Assembly (NCBI RefSeq): GCF_001929375.1
Contig: NZ_MSGO01000014.1
Span: 1 to 64,000 of the forward strand
Length of the DNA: 64,000 nucleotides
Reading direction: 5' to 3'
DNA from: Actinomyces oris
GTDB lineage: Bacteria; Actinomycetota; Actinomycetes; Actinomycetales; Actinomycetaceae
Part shown: positions 1 through 6,573 of the stretch, in pieces
Layout of the letters: each line of letters opens with the position of its first letter
Numbering within the stretch: position 1 is the first letter of the stretch
The notes under the pieces: model-generated
What the model saw: only the letters and a program-made list of their open reading frames with translations
Told to the model about the DNA's origin: nothing
The model's database searches: none
Program-made: the position numbers and the translations under genes

Positions 1-1
1 T

Positions 2-226
2 GAGCAGTGGGACAAGGACCATCTGGAGGAGGCCCTCAAGACCGCCATCGTCGAGGGGCGGGGCATGCCCGACGGCGAGGGGATCAAACCGCGTCTGGCC
101 TACGGCCCGTTGCGTGTCGCGGTGACCGGGCGACAGGTCTCTCCGCCCTTGTTCGAGTCCATGGAGATCCTCGGAAGCAGCTCCACCCTGAACAGGCTGA
201 AGGCTCTTCGGGCGCAGCTCGGCTGA
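2..226 (+). CDS. gltX: Glutamate--tRNA ligase, C-terminal end (partial)
   Basis: The window opens inside a frame whose last 74 residues read through LAYGPLRVAVTGRQVSPPLF and ESMEILG, the conserved C-terminal anticodon-binding tail of bacterial glutamyl-tRNA synthetase. The catalytic domain lies upstream of the window. The enzyme charges tRNA-Glu in the cytoplasm; in actinobacteria it usually also mischarges tRNA-Gln for the GatCAB amidotransferase. It stops at a TGA followed by a strong hairpin. A tRNA-Gln/tRNA-Glu cluster lies 2 kb downstream, so enzyme and substrates are linked, with two lipoprotein genes between them. Identification is from the recognised C-terminal motif only. Confidence 0.9.
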   Translation, partial: EQWDKDHLEEALKTAIVEGRGMPDGEGIKPRLAYGPLRVAVTGRQVSPPLFESMEILGSSSTLNRLKALRAQLG

Positions 227-248
227 CGCGGCCGTCGAAAGAACTCGA

Positions 249-300
249 CCGGTGGGGCCGGGGACACAGCGTTGAGTGGCTGTGTCCCCGGCCCCACCGG
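249..300. terminator. Bidirectional terminator hairpin between gltX and lipoprotein gene
   Basis: A perfect 22-bp inverted repeat (249-270 with 279-300) encloses an 8-nt loop. It sits between convergent genes, so it can end transcription from both sides. There is no long T tract, which is common for GC-rich actinobacterial terminators. Confidence 0.8.
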
Positions 301-362
301 CCAATGAGCTGAGTACAGGGCTGCGCGAGCCGCTCCGCTCTTCTGAAGACCGCGTCGGTCGA

Positions 363-1145
363 TTACATGGCTCCGGCGTCGATTCCCCGGATTCGGATGC
401 CCCCCAGGATCGTGTGCCACTGATCCAGTCCTATGAGAGAGCCTTGGGGGCACACCAGCATGACCTCGACAGCGAACCCCTTTTCTCCCACTCTCCTGTC
501 GAAGCGATATCCATCCATGGGCGTGTTGGGGGCGTCGGAGAAGTTGGCGGTCACGGAGAACGTCTCCTCATAGCCCGGGAAGGTTCCGTTGTCGTCCCGG
601 ATGGCCTCCACAGGGTTTGGGCCTTGCGTTGTCTGATATCCGGAAAAGATCGTCTGCTGACTCTTGAGAGCTGCCTTGGACTGAATATCGTCTCCGACTC
701 CTCGGAGGGTGTAATACCTCTCCTCGGCGTTGCTGGATATGAAACCGAAGCAGGCGGGGTTGGCGTTGACCGTGTATCCGTCAATAGTTCCGTTGGGGCC
801 GGCAGAGTCCTTCTTGATGCGATCGTCGTCGTGTGTCCAGACCGACGAGTCCTCGCTGGAGATCGTGACACTCGGTGCCGTCCATGTCGTCGCCGACGGT
901 GAAGGTTTCGACGATGAGGATGGTGAAGCGCTCGGGCTGGGCTCCTCGGACGGCGTGGGCGAGCTGGAGGGGCTGGCCTCGGCGGAGGCGTTGGCGGGCT
1001 CGACGGTCAGCTGTCCCTTGTGGGTGGGGCCGCAGGCGCTCAGCGTCAGACTGGCTGCGAGGCACAGTCCCAGAGCGAGGTGACGAGCTCTGGAGGAGGT
1101 GTGGGCGAGGAATATCTGGCGATGGTGCTGTGCTGGATGAGGCAA
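363..1145 (-). CDS. Secreted lipoprotein, paralogue 1 of a tandem pair
   Basis: 260-residue predicted lipoprotein. The start is a TTG preceded by AGGAG at 7 nt spacing. A signal peptide ends in LSAC, with the lipidated cysteine near residue 38, followed by a Ser/Pro/Glu-rich linker of about 50 residues that would span the cell wall. The C-terminal domain (about 100-260) has no family I recognise. It shares with the next gene upstream the block GQLTVEPANASAE after the cysteine, PVEAI-D--GT-PGYE, a GYRF-R stretch and a W-H--L----R--G-DA-AM tail, so the two are duplicates. The genes are 63 bp apart on the same strand and probably one transcript. Function unknown; a surface-exposed ligand-binding or stress lipoprotein is only a guess. 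Confidence 0.75.
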   Translation of the reverse strand: MPHPAQHHRQIFLAHTSSRARHLALGLCLAASLTLSACGPTHKGQLTVEPANASAEASPSSSPTPSEEPSPSASPSSSSKPSPSATTWTAPSVTISSEDSSVWTHDDDRIKKDSAGPNGTIDGYTVNANPACFGFISSNAEERYYTLRGVGDDIQSKAALKSQQTIFSGYQTTQGPNPVEAIRDDNGTFPGYEETFSVTANFSDAPNTPMDGYRFDRRVGEKGFAVEVMLVCPQGSLIGLDQWHTILGGIRIRGIDAGAM

Positions 1146-1208
1146 TGCGGCTCTCCTGACGGTGAGGAAGAAGGAGGGGTTCTGCGGCTCGGTACTGGAA
1201 ACCCGTCT

Positions 1209-1970
1209 CTATCCCATGGCCTTAGCGTCGAGCCCCGTCACTCGTGTCGAGGACAGGAACTGATGCCATGTGTCGGAGGAGGCGAGCTTGTCCGGCTCAC
1301 ACTCGAGGAAGATCTCGAGGGTGACGCCCTGGTTGCTGATCTGCCGGAAGAAACGATATCCCGCTACATCGCCGGTTGAGCCACTGGCATATTTTACGTT
1401 GGCTGTATATCCGATCTCATATCCGGGGAGCGTTCCGCTGTTGTCTGGTATGGCTTCGACGGGAGTCGGCCCTGAGGTGACCACGAAAGAACTGTGGTTT
1501 GACATCGTCTGCTGTATCTTGGCGGAGGAGGTCACGTTGTCCCCGCCCCTATTTCTTTCGTTGTAGATCGACTGATTTGCTTCATAGAAGATAATTGCTA
1601 GACATTCTCCTGTGTCGAAGTTGTAGGCCTGGCTGATTTCTGATGATGTCGCGACCGGTCGTTCGAGTATGTCGTCCTGCCGGTGCCACGTGCCGGTCGT
1701 GTCGTTGGAGATCGTGACGTTCGGGGCCGTCCAGGCTGTTGCGGAGGGTGTCGTCGACGGTGTTGGGCTCGGTGGCTTGGATGGTGCGTCCGAGCCGGAG
1801 GGGTTGGGCTCGGCGGAGGCGTTGGCGGGCTCGACGGTCAGCTGTCCCTGGTGCGCGGGGCCGCAGGCGCTCAGGGAGAGGGTGACGATCAGGGTCAGTC
1901 CAAGGGTGAGGAGGTGAGGGCTGCAGGGGCCGTGACCTGCGTGGTGACGGTGCTGCAGGTGGGTGGGCAT
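1209..1970 (-). CDS. Secreted lipoprotein, paralogue 2 of a tandem pair
   Basis: 253-residue lipoprotein, first gene of the pair. I chose the ATG at 1970 because GGGAGG lies 4 nt upstream; a longer frame reaches 2156 but adds a His/Pro-rich segment with no signal features. The signal peptide ends LSAC with cysteine near residue 36. The segment after it (GPAHQGQLTVEPANASAE) is almost identical to paralogue 1, then a Pro/Ser linker, then a diverged domain with PVEAI, GYEIGYTANVKY and GYRF motifs. A TACACT box at 2017-2012 on the minus strand could be its -10. The signal and linker are conserved while the domain has diverged, which suggests duplication followed by change of ligand or antigen. 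Family not recognised. Confidence 0.75.
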   Translation of the reverse strand: MPTHLQHRHHAGHGPCSPHLLTLGLTLIVTLSLSACGPAHQGQLTVEPANASAEPNPSGSDAPSKPPSPTPSTTPSATAWTAPNVTISNDTTGTWHRQDDILERPVATSSEISQAYNFDTGECLAIIFYEANQSIYNERNRGGDNVTSSAKIQQTMSNHSSFVVTSGPTPVEAIPDNSGTLPGYEIGYTANVKYASGSTGDVAGYRFFRQISNQGVTLEIFLECEPDKLASSDTWHQFLSSTRVTGLDAKAMG

Positions 1971-2167
1971 ATTGCCTCCCAGAAGGGTGGGGTGAGCAGG
2001 AACTAGACGGAAGTGTAGGGGATGCCTCTGGGGTCCGCTCGGTTGTGAGTGCGCAGAAGGGGAGCGATCCCGGTTGTTGTGAGGGGTCGTATGAGCCGTG
2101 ATGGGGATGACGGAGGGGGAAGGCGTCTGAGGTTCCTGTTGTGTGTCGGTCTTCACCTCCCGGCGAT

Positions 2168-2196
2168 TTGGTGGGGCGGGGGTGGGCGTGTAGATT
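2168..2196 (+). promoter_or_regulatory. Promoter of the tRNA cluster
   Basis: TTGGTG (2168-2173) and TAGATT (2191-2196) are separated by exactly 17 bp and lie about 45 bp before the first tRNA, matching a housekeeping sigma-70 type promoter for the tRNA-Gln/Glu transcript. Confidence 0.6.
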
Positions 2197-2241
2197 ACTG
2201 CCCGCTGCCTCGGACGTGGTCCGTTCCGGGGTGAAGCCCTT

Positions 2242-2313
2242 TGGGGTATGGTGTAATTGGCAACACGACTGATTCTGGTTCAGTTATTCTAGGTTCGAGT
2301 CCTGGTACCCCAG
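2242..2313 (+). tRNA. tRNA-Gln (CUG anticodon)
   Basis: 72-nt cloverleaf: acceptor arms TGGGGTA (2242-2248) and TACCCCA (2306-2312) with G73, anticodon loop TTCTGGT giving CUG, and a GGTTCGAGTCC T arm. No CCA is encoded. It is first in the cluster. Confidence 0.95.
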
Positions 2314-2331
2314 CGGATCTGCTGATCTGTG

Positions 2332-2404
2332 GCCCCCATCGTTTAGTGGCCTAGGACACCGCCCTCTCACGGCGGCGGCGCCGGTTCGAATCCGGCTGGG
2401 GGTA
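2332..2404 (+). tRNA. tRNA-Glu (CUC anticodon), copy 1
   Basis: 73-nt cloverleaf: acceptor arms GCCCCCA and TGGGGGT with discriminator A, anticodon loop CTCTCAC region giving CUC, T arm GGTTCGAATCC. Identical in sequence to copies 2 and 4. Confidence 0.95.
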
Positions 2405-2445
2405 CGAGGGTCCGGTTGCCGGTTTCGGCACTCGGACTGTCATGA

Positions 2446-2518
2446 GCCCCCATCGTTTAGTGGCCTAGGACACCGCCCTCTCACGGCGGCGGCGCCGGTT
2501 CGAATCCGGCTGGGGGTA
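2446..2518 (+). tRNA. tRNA-Glu (CUC anticodon), copy 2
   Basis: Intact 73-nt copy identical to copy 1. The 41-bp spacer between them is unrelated to the spacer that follows, so the repeated unit is the tRNA alone. Confidence 0.95.
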
Positions 2519-2566
2519 CGGATCGAGCAGGCTGTTCAGTTCTGCCGGTTCGCAGCTCCATAGCAT

Positions 2567-2635
2567 GCCCCCATCGTTTAGTGGCCTAGGACACCGCCCT
2601 CTCACGGCGGCGGCGCCGGTTCGAATCCGGCTGGG
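2567..2635 (+). pseudogene. Truncated tRNA-Glu copy 3, fused to copy 4
   Basis: The copy is identical to the others up to TGGG of the 3' acceptor arm (2632-2635), where the sequence runs straight into the GCCCCCA of copy 4; G2635 is shared. The last three acceptor bases and the discriminator are replaced by CCC, so two of seven acceptor pairs become C-C mismatches. Without a proper 3' end this copy should not mature as a tRNA. It looks like a deletion of the original spacer at a one-base junction; a collapsed repeat in the assembly is the alternative. Confidence 0.75.
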
Positions 2636-2707
2636 CCCCCATCGTTTAGTGGCCTAGGACACCGCCCTCTCACGGCGGCGGCGCCGGTTCGAATCCGGCT
2701 GGGGGTA
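2635..2707 (+). tRNA. tRNA-Glu (CUC anticodon), copy 4
   Basis: Complete 73-nt copy: 5' arm GCCCCCA at 2635-2641, 3' arm TGGGGGT at 2700-2706, discriminator A at 2707. It starts inside the end of truncated copy 3 with no spacer, so its 5' end depends on RNase P cleavage directly after copy 3. Confidence 0.93.
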
Positions 2708-2716
2708 CGAGCACAA

Positions 2717-2750
2717 GGTGCCTGCACCACCACGCGGTGGTGCAGGCACC
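2717..2750. terminator. Terminator after the tRNA cluster and deacetylase gene
   Basis: Perfect 15-bp stem (2717-2731 with 2736-2750) with a 4-nt loop, followed on the plus strand by a TTTT-containing stretch. It lies between the convergent tRNA cluster and the minus-strand deacetylase. Confidence 0.85.
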
Positions 2751-2776
2751 TCATGTTTTCTCGCGGCGAGACCCGC

Positions 2777-3640
2777 TCATGCGGGCGACTGTTCCTCAGC
2801 CCATCGCGCGGACGCCAGGAGGTCGCTGCCCGTCGTGACGGTGAGTCCTCGCTCCAGCAGCGAGCGCAAGGCCCCCTCCAGGGCGGCGAACAGGGCCTGA
2901 GAGGGCTGTGCGCGCCCGTCGTGGCACAGCACCACTGATCCGGCGCCGGCAACGTCCTTGACGGCGGTGGCCGCCGCAGTGGAAGGCGTGTGAACGCTCC
3001 ACAGCAGCAGGTCCATCCGCTTCTGCGAGGCGACCATCATGGCCGGCGCGTCAACCCGGCCGTAGGGAGGCCGCCACAGGCGCGGGGACGGTGCTCCTGC
3101 CGCCATGATCGCCTGACGTGTCCGGTCCACCGAGTCGCTCAGCTCCGAGAAGCCCACGCCGTAGACGTCCGTGTGCACCCAGTTGTGGACCGCGACCTCG
3201 TGCCCCTCGGCGACCTCTCGTGCGATCAGCTCGGGGTGGGCCTCCGCCGCGGACCCCAGGACGAAGAAGGTGGCCCGTACGTGCAACCTTGCCAGCATGT
3301 CGAGCACGAGAGGAGTCCAGCGGGGGTCCGGCCCGTCGTCGAAGGTCAGCGCCAGCTTCCCGGACTCCCCGTCAGTCTGAAACACCACTCGCGTCCCGAG
3401 CGCGTTGCCGGGGCTCGCGGGGCGAGGGGCGGTTCTTGCCGTGGGGGAGAGGTGGGTGTCCCTCCAGTGAGCGGCTCCTGCGCCGGCGCCCGCGCCGAGG
3501 AGGCCCGCTGTCATCGCCAGGGCGGCTCTCCCCAGGAGGCCCCGCCGGCTCTCACGAGTGGCGGGGCTCGGCTGTGACTCGGCTGACGGAGCAGGCGCGG
3601 TGTCCCTGGCTCCATCATCCGGCAGGTTCGTGGTCGTCAC
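2777..3640 (-). CDS. Polysaccharide deacetylase (NodB domain), Tat-type exported
   Basis: 287-residue carbohydrate esterase family 4 protein, probably removing acetyl groups from peptidoglycan or cell-surface glycan outside the membrane. The N-terminus carries SRRGLLGRAAL (31-41), a twin-arginine-like signal followed by a hydrophobic stretch. NodB motifs follow: TFDDGPD at 99-105 (catalytic base and metal Asp), H152 and H156 in HNWVH (metal ligands), RPPYG, and VVLCHDG near the end. The fourth motif reads LLLWSVHT, slightly off the usual W-D form. I chose the GTG at 3640, which sits exactly 6 nt after a TACGAT -10 box; an upstream TTG at 3715 would extend the frame but has no ribosome binding site. 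Divergent from rnj. Confidence 0.85.
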   Translation of the reverse strand: MTTTNLPDDGARDTAPAPSAESQPSPATRESRRGLLGRAALAMTAGLLGAGAGAGAAHWRDTHLSPTARTAPRPASPGNALGTRVVFQTDGESGKLALTFDDGPDPRWTPLVLDMLARLHVRATFFVLGSAAEAHPELIAREVAEGHEVAVHNWVHTDVYGVGFSELSDSVDRTRQAIMAAGAPSPRLWRPPYGRVDAPAMMVASQKRMDLLLWSVHTPSTAAATAVKDVAGAGSVVLCHDGRAQPSQALFAALEGALRSLLERGLTVTTGSDLLASARWAEEQSPA

Positions 3641-3646
3641 CGATAC

Positions 3647-3652
3647 ATCGTA
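3647..3652 (-). promoter_or_regulatory. -10 box TACGAT, leaderless deacetylase start
   Basis: TACGAT lies 6 nt before the GTG at 3640, so transcription should begin at or next to the start codon. TTCAGG about 18 bp upstream is a weak -35. Confidence 0.55.
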
Positions 3653-3756
3653 GAGCGATCCCGGCAGGTCCCTGAACTTGGCGTCGCAACGTTGCAGAAG
3701 CACGACGGAATCCAACTGGATCGCACCGCATCAACCGATAATCGGGGCATCCTCGG

Positions 3757-3762
3757 TAGGAT
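3757..3762 (+). promoter_or_regulatory. -10 box TAGGAT, leaderless rnj start
   Basis: TAGGAT lies 6 nt before the rnj GTG. The same bases contain AGGA, so a Shine-Dalgarno reading is possible if transcription starts further upstream. Confidence 0.5.
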
Positions 3763-3768
3763 GCCGGC

Positions 3769-5454
3769 GTGACGAACTTTCCCGCGCTGAAGACCCCCGG
3801 CCCCCTCGCTGATGGCGCCATGCGCATCACTCCCCTGGGGGGCCTGGGCGAGGTCGGTCGCAACATGACCGTCTTCGAGCTGGACGGCAAGCTGCTCATC
3901 GTTGACTGTGGTGTGCTCTTCCCCGAGGAGGACCAGCCGGGCGTCGACCTCATCCTTCCCGACTTCTCCTCCATCGAGCACCGCATCGACGACGTCGTCG
4001 CCCTGGTCCTGACTCATGGGCACGAGGACCACATCGGGGGCGTGCCCTACCTGCTGCGCCTGCGTGAGGACATCCCCCTGGTGGGGAGTGAGCTCACGCT
4101 GGCCTTCGTGGAGGCCAAGCTCAAGGAGCACCGCATCCGCCCGGTGCTGCGTCAGGTCGTCGAGCACGAGGAGGTCTCCTACGCCCCCTTCGACCTGGAG
4201 TTCGTGGCCGTCAACCACTCCATCCCCGACGCCATGGCCGTCATGATCCGCACCGATGCCGGCAACGTGCTGGCCACCGGTGACTTCAAGATGGACTCCC
4301 TGCCCATCGACGGGCGCATCACGGACCTACGCTCCTTCGCCCGTTTCGGTGAGGAGGGGGTGGACCTGTTCTGCGTGGACTCCACGAACGCCGAGGTCCC
4401 GGGCATGGTGGGCCATGAGGGTGAGATCGGCCAGGTCCTGGACAACGTCTTCGCCGACTCCGACGGGCAGATCATCGTGGCCTCCTTCGCCAGCCACGTC
4501 CACCGGGTCCAGCAGGTCCTCGACGCCGCCGCCCTGCACGACAGGCGGGTGGCCCTCGTGGGGCGCTCCATGGTGCGCAACATGGGGATCGCCTCCGAGC
4601 GCGGCTACCTCAAGGTCCCCGCCGGCGTCCTCATTGATGCCAGGGACATCACCTCGCTGCCCCCGCACGAGAGAGTCCTCATGGTCACCGGCTCGCAGGG
4701 CGAGCCGATGGCGGCCCTGTCCCGGATGGCCCATTCCGAGCACCGCAGCGTCACCATCGAGCCCGGGGACACCGTCATCTTCGCCTCCTCCCTCATCCCC
4801 GGCAACGAGAACTCCGTCTTCCGGGTCATCAACCAGCTCATGCGGCTGGGTGCGCGTGTGGTCCACCAGGGCAATGCCAAGGTCCATGTCTCCGGGCACG
4901 CCTCCTCCGAGGAGCTGCTCCACGTCTACAACATCGTTCAGCCCCGCAACGTCATGCCCATCCACGGCGAGATCCGTCACCTGGTGGCCAACGGCGGACT
5001 CGCCGTCAAGACGGGAGTCGCCCCGGAGCGGGTCATGCTGTGCGAGGACGGCGTGGCCGTCGATCTGGACGGGGGAGTGGCCCGTATCGCCGGCCAGGTG
5101 CCCTGCGGCTACATCTACGTCGACGGCTCCTCAGTGGGGGAGATCGACGAGGCCGAGCTCAAGGACCGCCGCATCCTGGCGGAGGAGGGCTTCGTCTCCG
5201 TCTACGCCGTGGTGGAGACCACGACCGGCACGATCCTGGCCGGCCCCCACATCCAGGCGCGGGGCGTGGCCGAGGACGACTCGGTCTTCGAGGAGATCCT
5301 TCCCGATGTGACCGAGGCCCTCTCCGCCGCGTTGGAGACCGGGAAGGCGGACGCCTACTCCCTCCAGCAGGTCATGCGCCGCACCCTGGGGCGCTGGATC
5401 GGGCGCCGCCTCAGGCGCCGTCCCATGATCGTCCCGGTCGTCATCGAGGCTTAG
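3769..5454 (+). CDS. rnj: Ribonuclease J
   Basis: 561-residue metallo-beta-lactamase/beta-CASP nuclease with endo- and 5'-3' exoribonuclease activity in mRNA decay and rRNA maturation. The zinc motif HGHEDH occupies about H83-H88, further ligands appear at VNHSIPDAM and TGDFKMD, and the beta-CASP region includes GSQGEPMAALSRMA and the C-terminal HVSGHAS and MPIHGE motifs. Length matches the RNase J family. The start is GTG at 3769. It is divergent from the deacetylase and followed after 18 bp by a PfkB kinase, so those two may be co-transcribed. In many actinobacteria rnj follows dapA; here dapA is absent. Confidence 0.95.
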   Translation: MTNFPALKTPGPLADGAMRITPLGGLGEVGRNMTVFELDGKLLIVDCGVLFPEEDQPGVDLILPDFSSIEHRIDDVVALVLTHGHEDHIGGVPYLLRLREDIPLVGSELTLAFVEAKLKEHRIRPVLRQVVEHEEVSYAPFDLEFVAVNHSIPDAMAVMIRTDAGNVLATGDFKMDSLPIDGRITDLRSFARFGEEGVDLFCVDSTNAEVPGMVGHEGEIGQVLDNVFADSDGQIIVASFASHVHRVQQVLDAAALHDRRVALVGRSMVRNMGIASERGYLKVPAGVLIDARDITSLPPHERVLMVTGSQGEPMAALSRMAHSEHRSVTIEPGDTVIFASSLIPGNENSVFRVINQLMRLGARVVHQGNAKVHVSGHASSEELLHVYNIVQPRNVMPIHGEIRHLVANGGLAVKTGVAPERVMLCEDGVAVDLDGGVARIAGQVPCGYIYVDGSSVGEIDEAELKDRRILAEEGFVSVYAVVETTTGTILAGPHIQARGVAEDDSVFEEILPDVTEALSAALETGKADAYSLQQVMRRTLGRWIGRRLRRRPMIVPVVIEA

Positions 5455-5472
5455 CAGGAGGGTTCTCACTGC

Positions 5473-6408
5473 ATGACTCTGTTCCGGCCCGCGTGCTTCA
5501 TATCCACCGGATCCATCCTCATTGACATCCCCCTCCACGTCAGCCGCGTGCCGACGCCGGGAGGGGCGATCACCGGGGCGTCGTCGGGTCCGGTTGTCGG
5601 CGGCGGGTACACCGTGGTCTCGGCTGCAGCCCGGCAGGGTGTCCCCACTGCCCTGGCCGCCACCCTGGGGACCGGCCCCAACTCCGCGCGGGTGCGCGAG
5701 TCGATGCGCCTGGACCGGGTCGAGCTGCTCGTCGAGGAGCTCGTCGGGGACATCGGCACCTGCACCACTCTCATCGAGCCCTCCGGCCGACGCACCTTCA
5801 TCACCACCGCGGGCGTCGAGGGGGAGCCTCAGTGCGAGGACCTTGAGAGCATCGACCTGAGAGCCGGGGACTGGGTCTACGCCACCGGTTATGACCTGGC
5901 CCATTACACGAGTCGCGGCATCCTGGCCGACTGGCTCCTGTCGATCCCCGACGGCGTCGGACTGGTGATCGACCTCGGTCCGGTCCAGCCCGACATCCCC
6001 GACCAGGTGCTCCTGCCGCTCCTGGGCCGAGCCACGATACTGACCGGGAACGATCTGGAGATGGGGCGCCTCGAGAAGCGCCTGGGCGGCACGAACGCCA
6101 TCCGAGAGGCCTGTCCTCGAGCACTGATCGTCCACCGTACCGGCGTCCACGGCTGCGTCCTCCACCCGGTGGGCGGCGAGGCGATCGAGGTCCCAGGCTT
6201 CGTGCGTGAGGTCGTGGACACGACGGGGGCGGGAGACACGCATACCGGGGTCCTGGTCGCCGGCCTTCTTGACGGGCTCGACGTCGTCGAGGCGGCCAGA
6301 CGCGCCAACGCCGCCGCAGCCCACGCCGTTGCGCGCAGCGGCCCGGCCCAGGCCCCGCTGCGCGAGGAGATCGATGAGTTCCTGCGGGCAGGCGATGAGA
6401 GCTCCTGA
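5473..6408 (+). CDS. PfkB-family carbohydrate/nucleoside kinase
   Basis: 311-residue ribokinase-like kinase in the cytoplasm. It has an N-terminal GGG-Y substrate region (SGPVVGGGYTVVSAAARQG) and the C-terminal signature DTTGAGDTHTG, whose GAGD aspartate is the catalytic base. Substrate cannot be told from sequence; a sugar such as ribose or adenosine are both possible. Start is ATG at 5473 with AGGAGG about 10 nt upstream. It lies 18 bp after rnj, likely on the same transcript. A 15-bp palindrome (6411-6425) directly follows the stop. Confidence 0.85.
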   Translation: MTLFRPACFISTGSILIDIPLHVSRVPTPGGAITGASSGPVVGGGYTVVSAAARQGVPTALAATLGTGPNSARVRESMRLDRVELLVEELVGDIGTCTTLIEPSGRRTFITTAGVEGEPQCEDLESIDLRAGDWVYATGYDLAHYTSRGILADWLLSIPDGVGLVIDLGPVQPDIPDQVLLPLLGRATILTGNDLEMGRLEKRLGGTNAIREACPRALIVHRTGVHGCVLHPVGGEAIEVPGFVREVVDTTGAGDTHTGVLVAGLLDGLDVVEAARRANAAAAHAVARSGPAQAPLREEIDEFLRAGDESS

Positions 6409-6573
6409 CAGGTTCTGACAGAACCCAGGGCCGCGGCTGCTCCTCTCGTCAGGGGCTGAGCCCGCGCAGTCCCCGCACCGGGCGGCGGCACCGAGAAGGT
6501 GACGTGTCTCCGGCCGGTGCAGGCGGCGTGGCAAGGACGTTGAAACTGAGAATCCGATAGTTTCTAGAGCATC

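Noticed and set aside
2332-2707. Direct repeats of about 73 bp resembling a CRISPR array
   Set aside because: Each unit folds as tRNA-Glu, spacing is irregular and there are no cas genes.
2777-3715. Longer deacetylase starting at TTG 3715
   Set aside because: No ribosome binding site, and a -10 box sits exactly 6 nt before the internal GTG at 3640.
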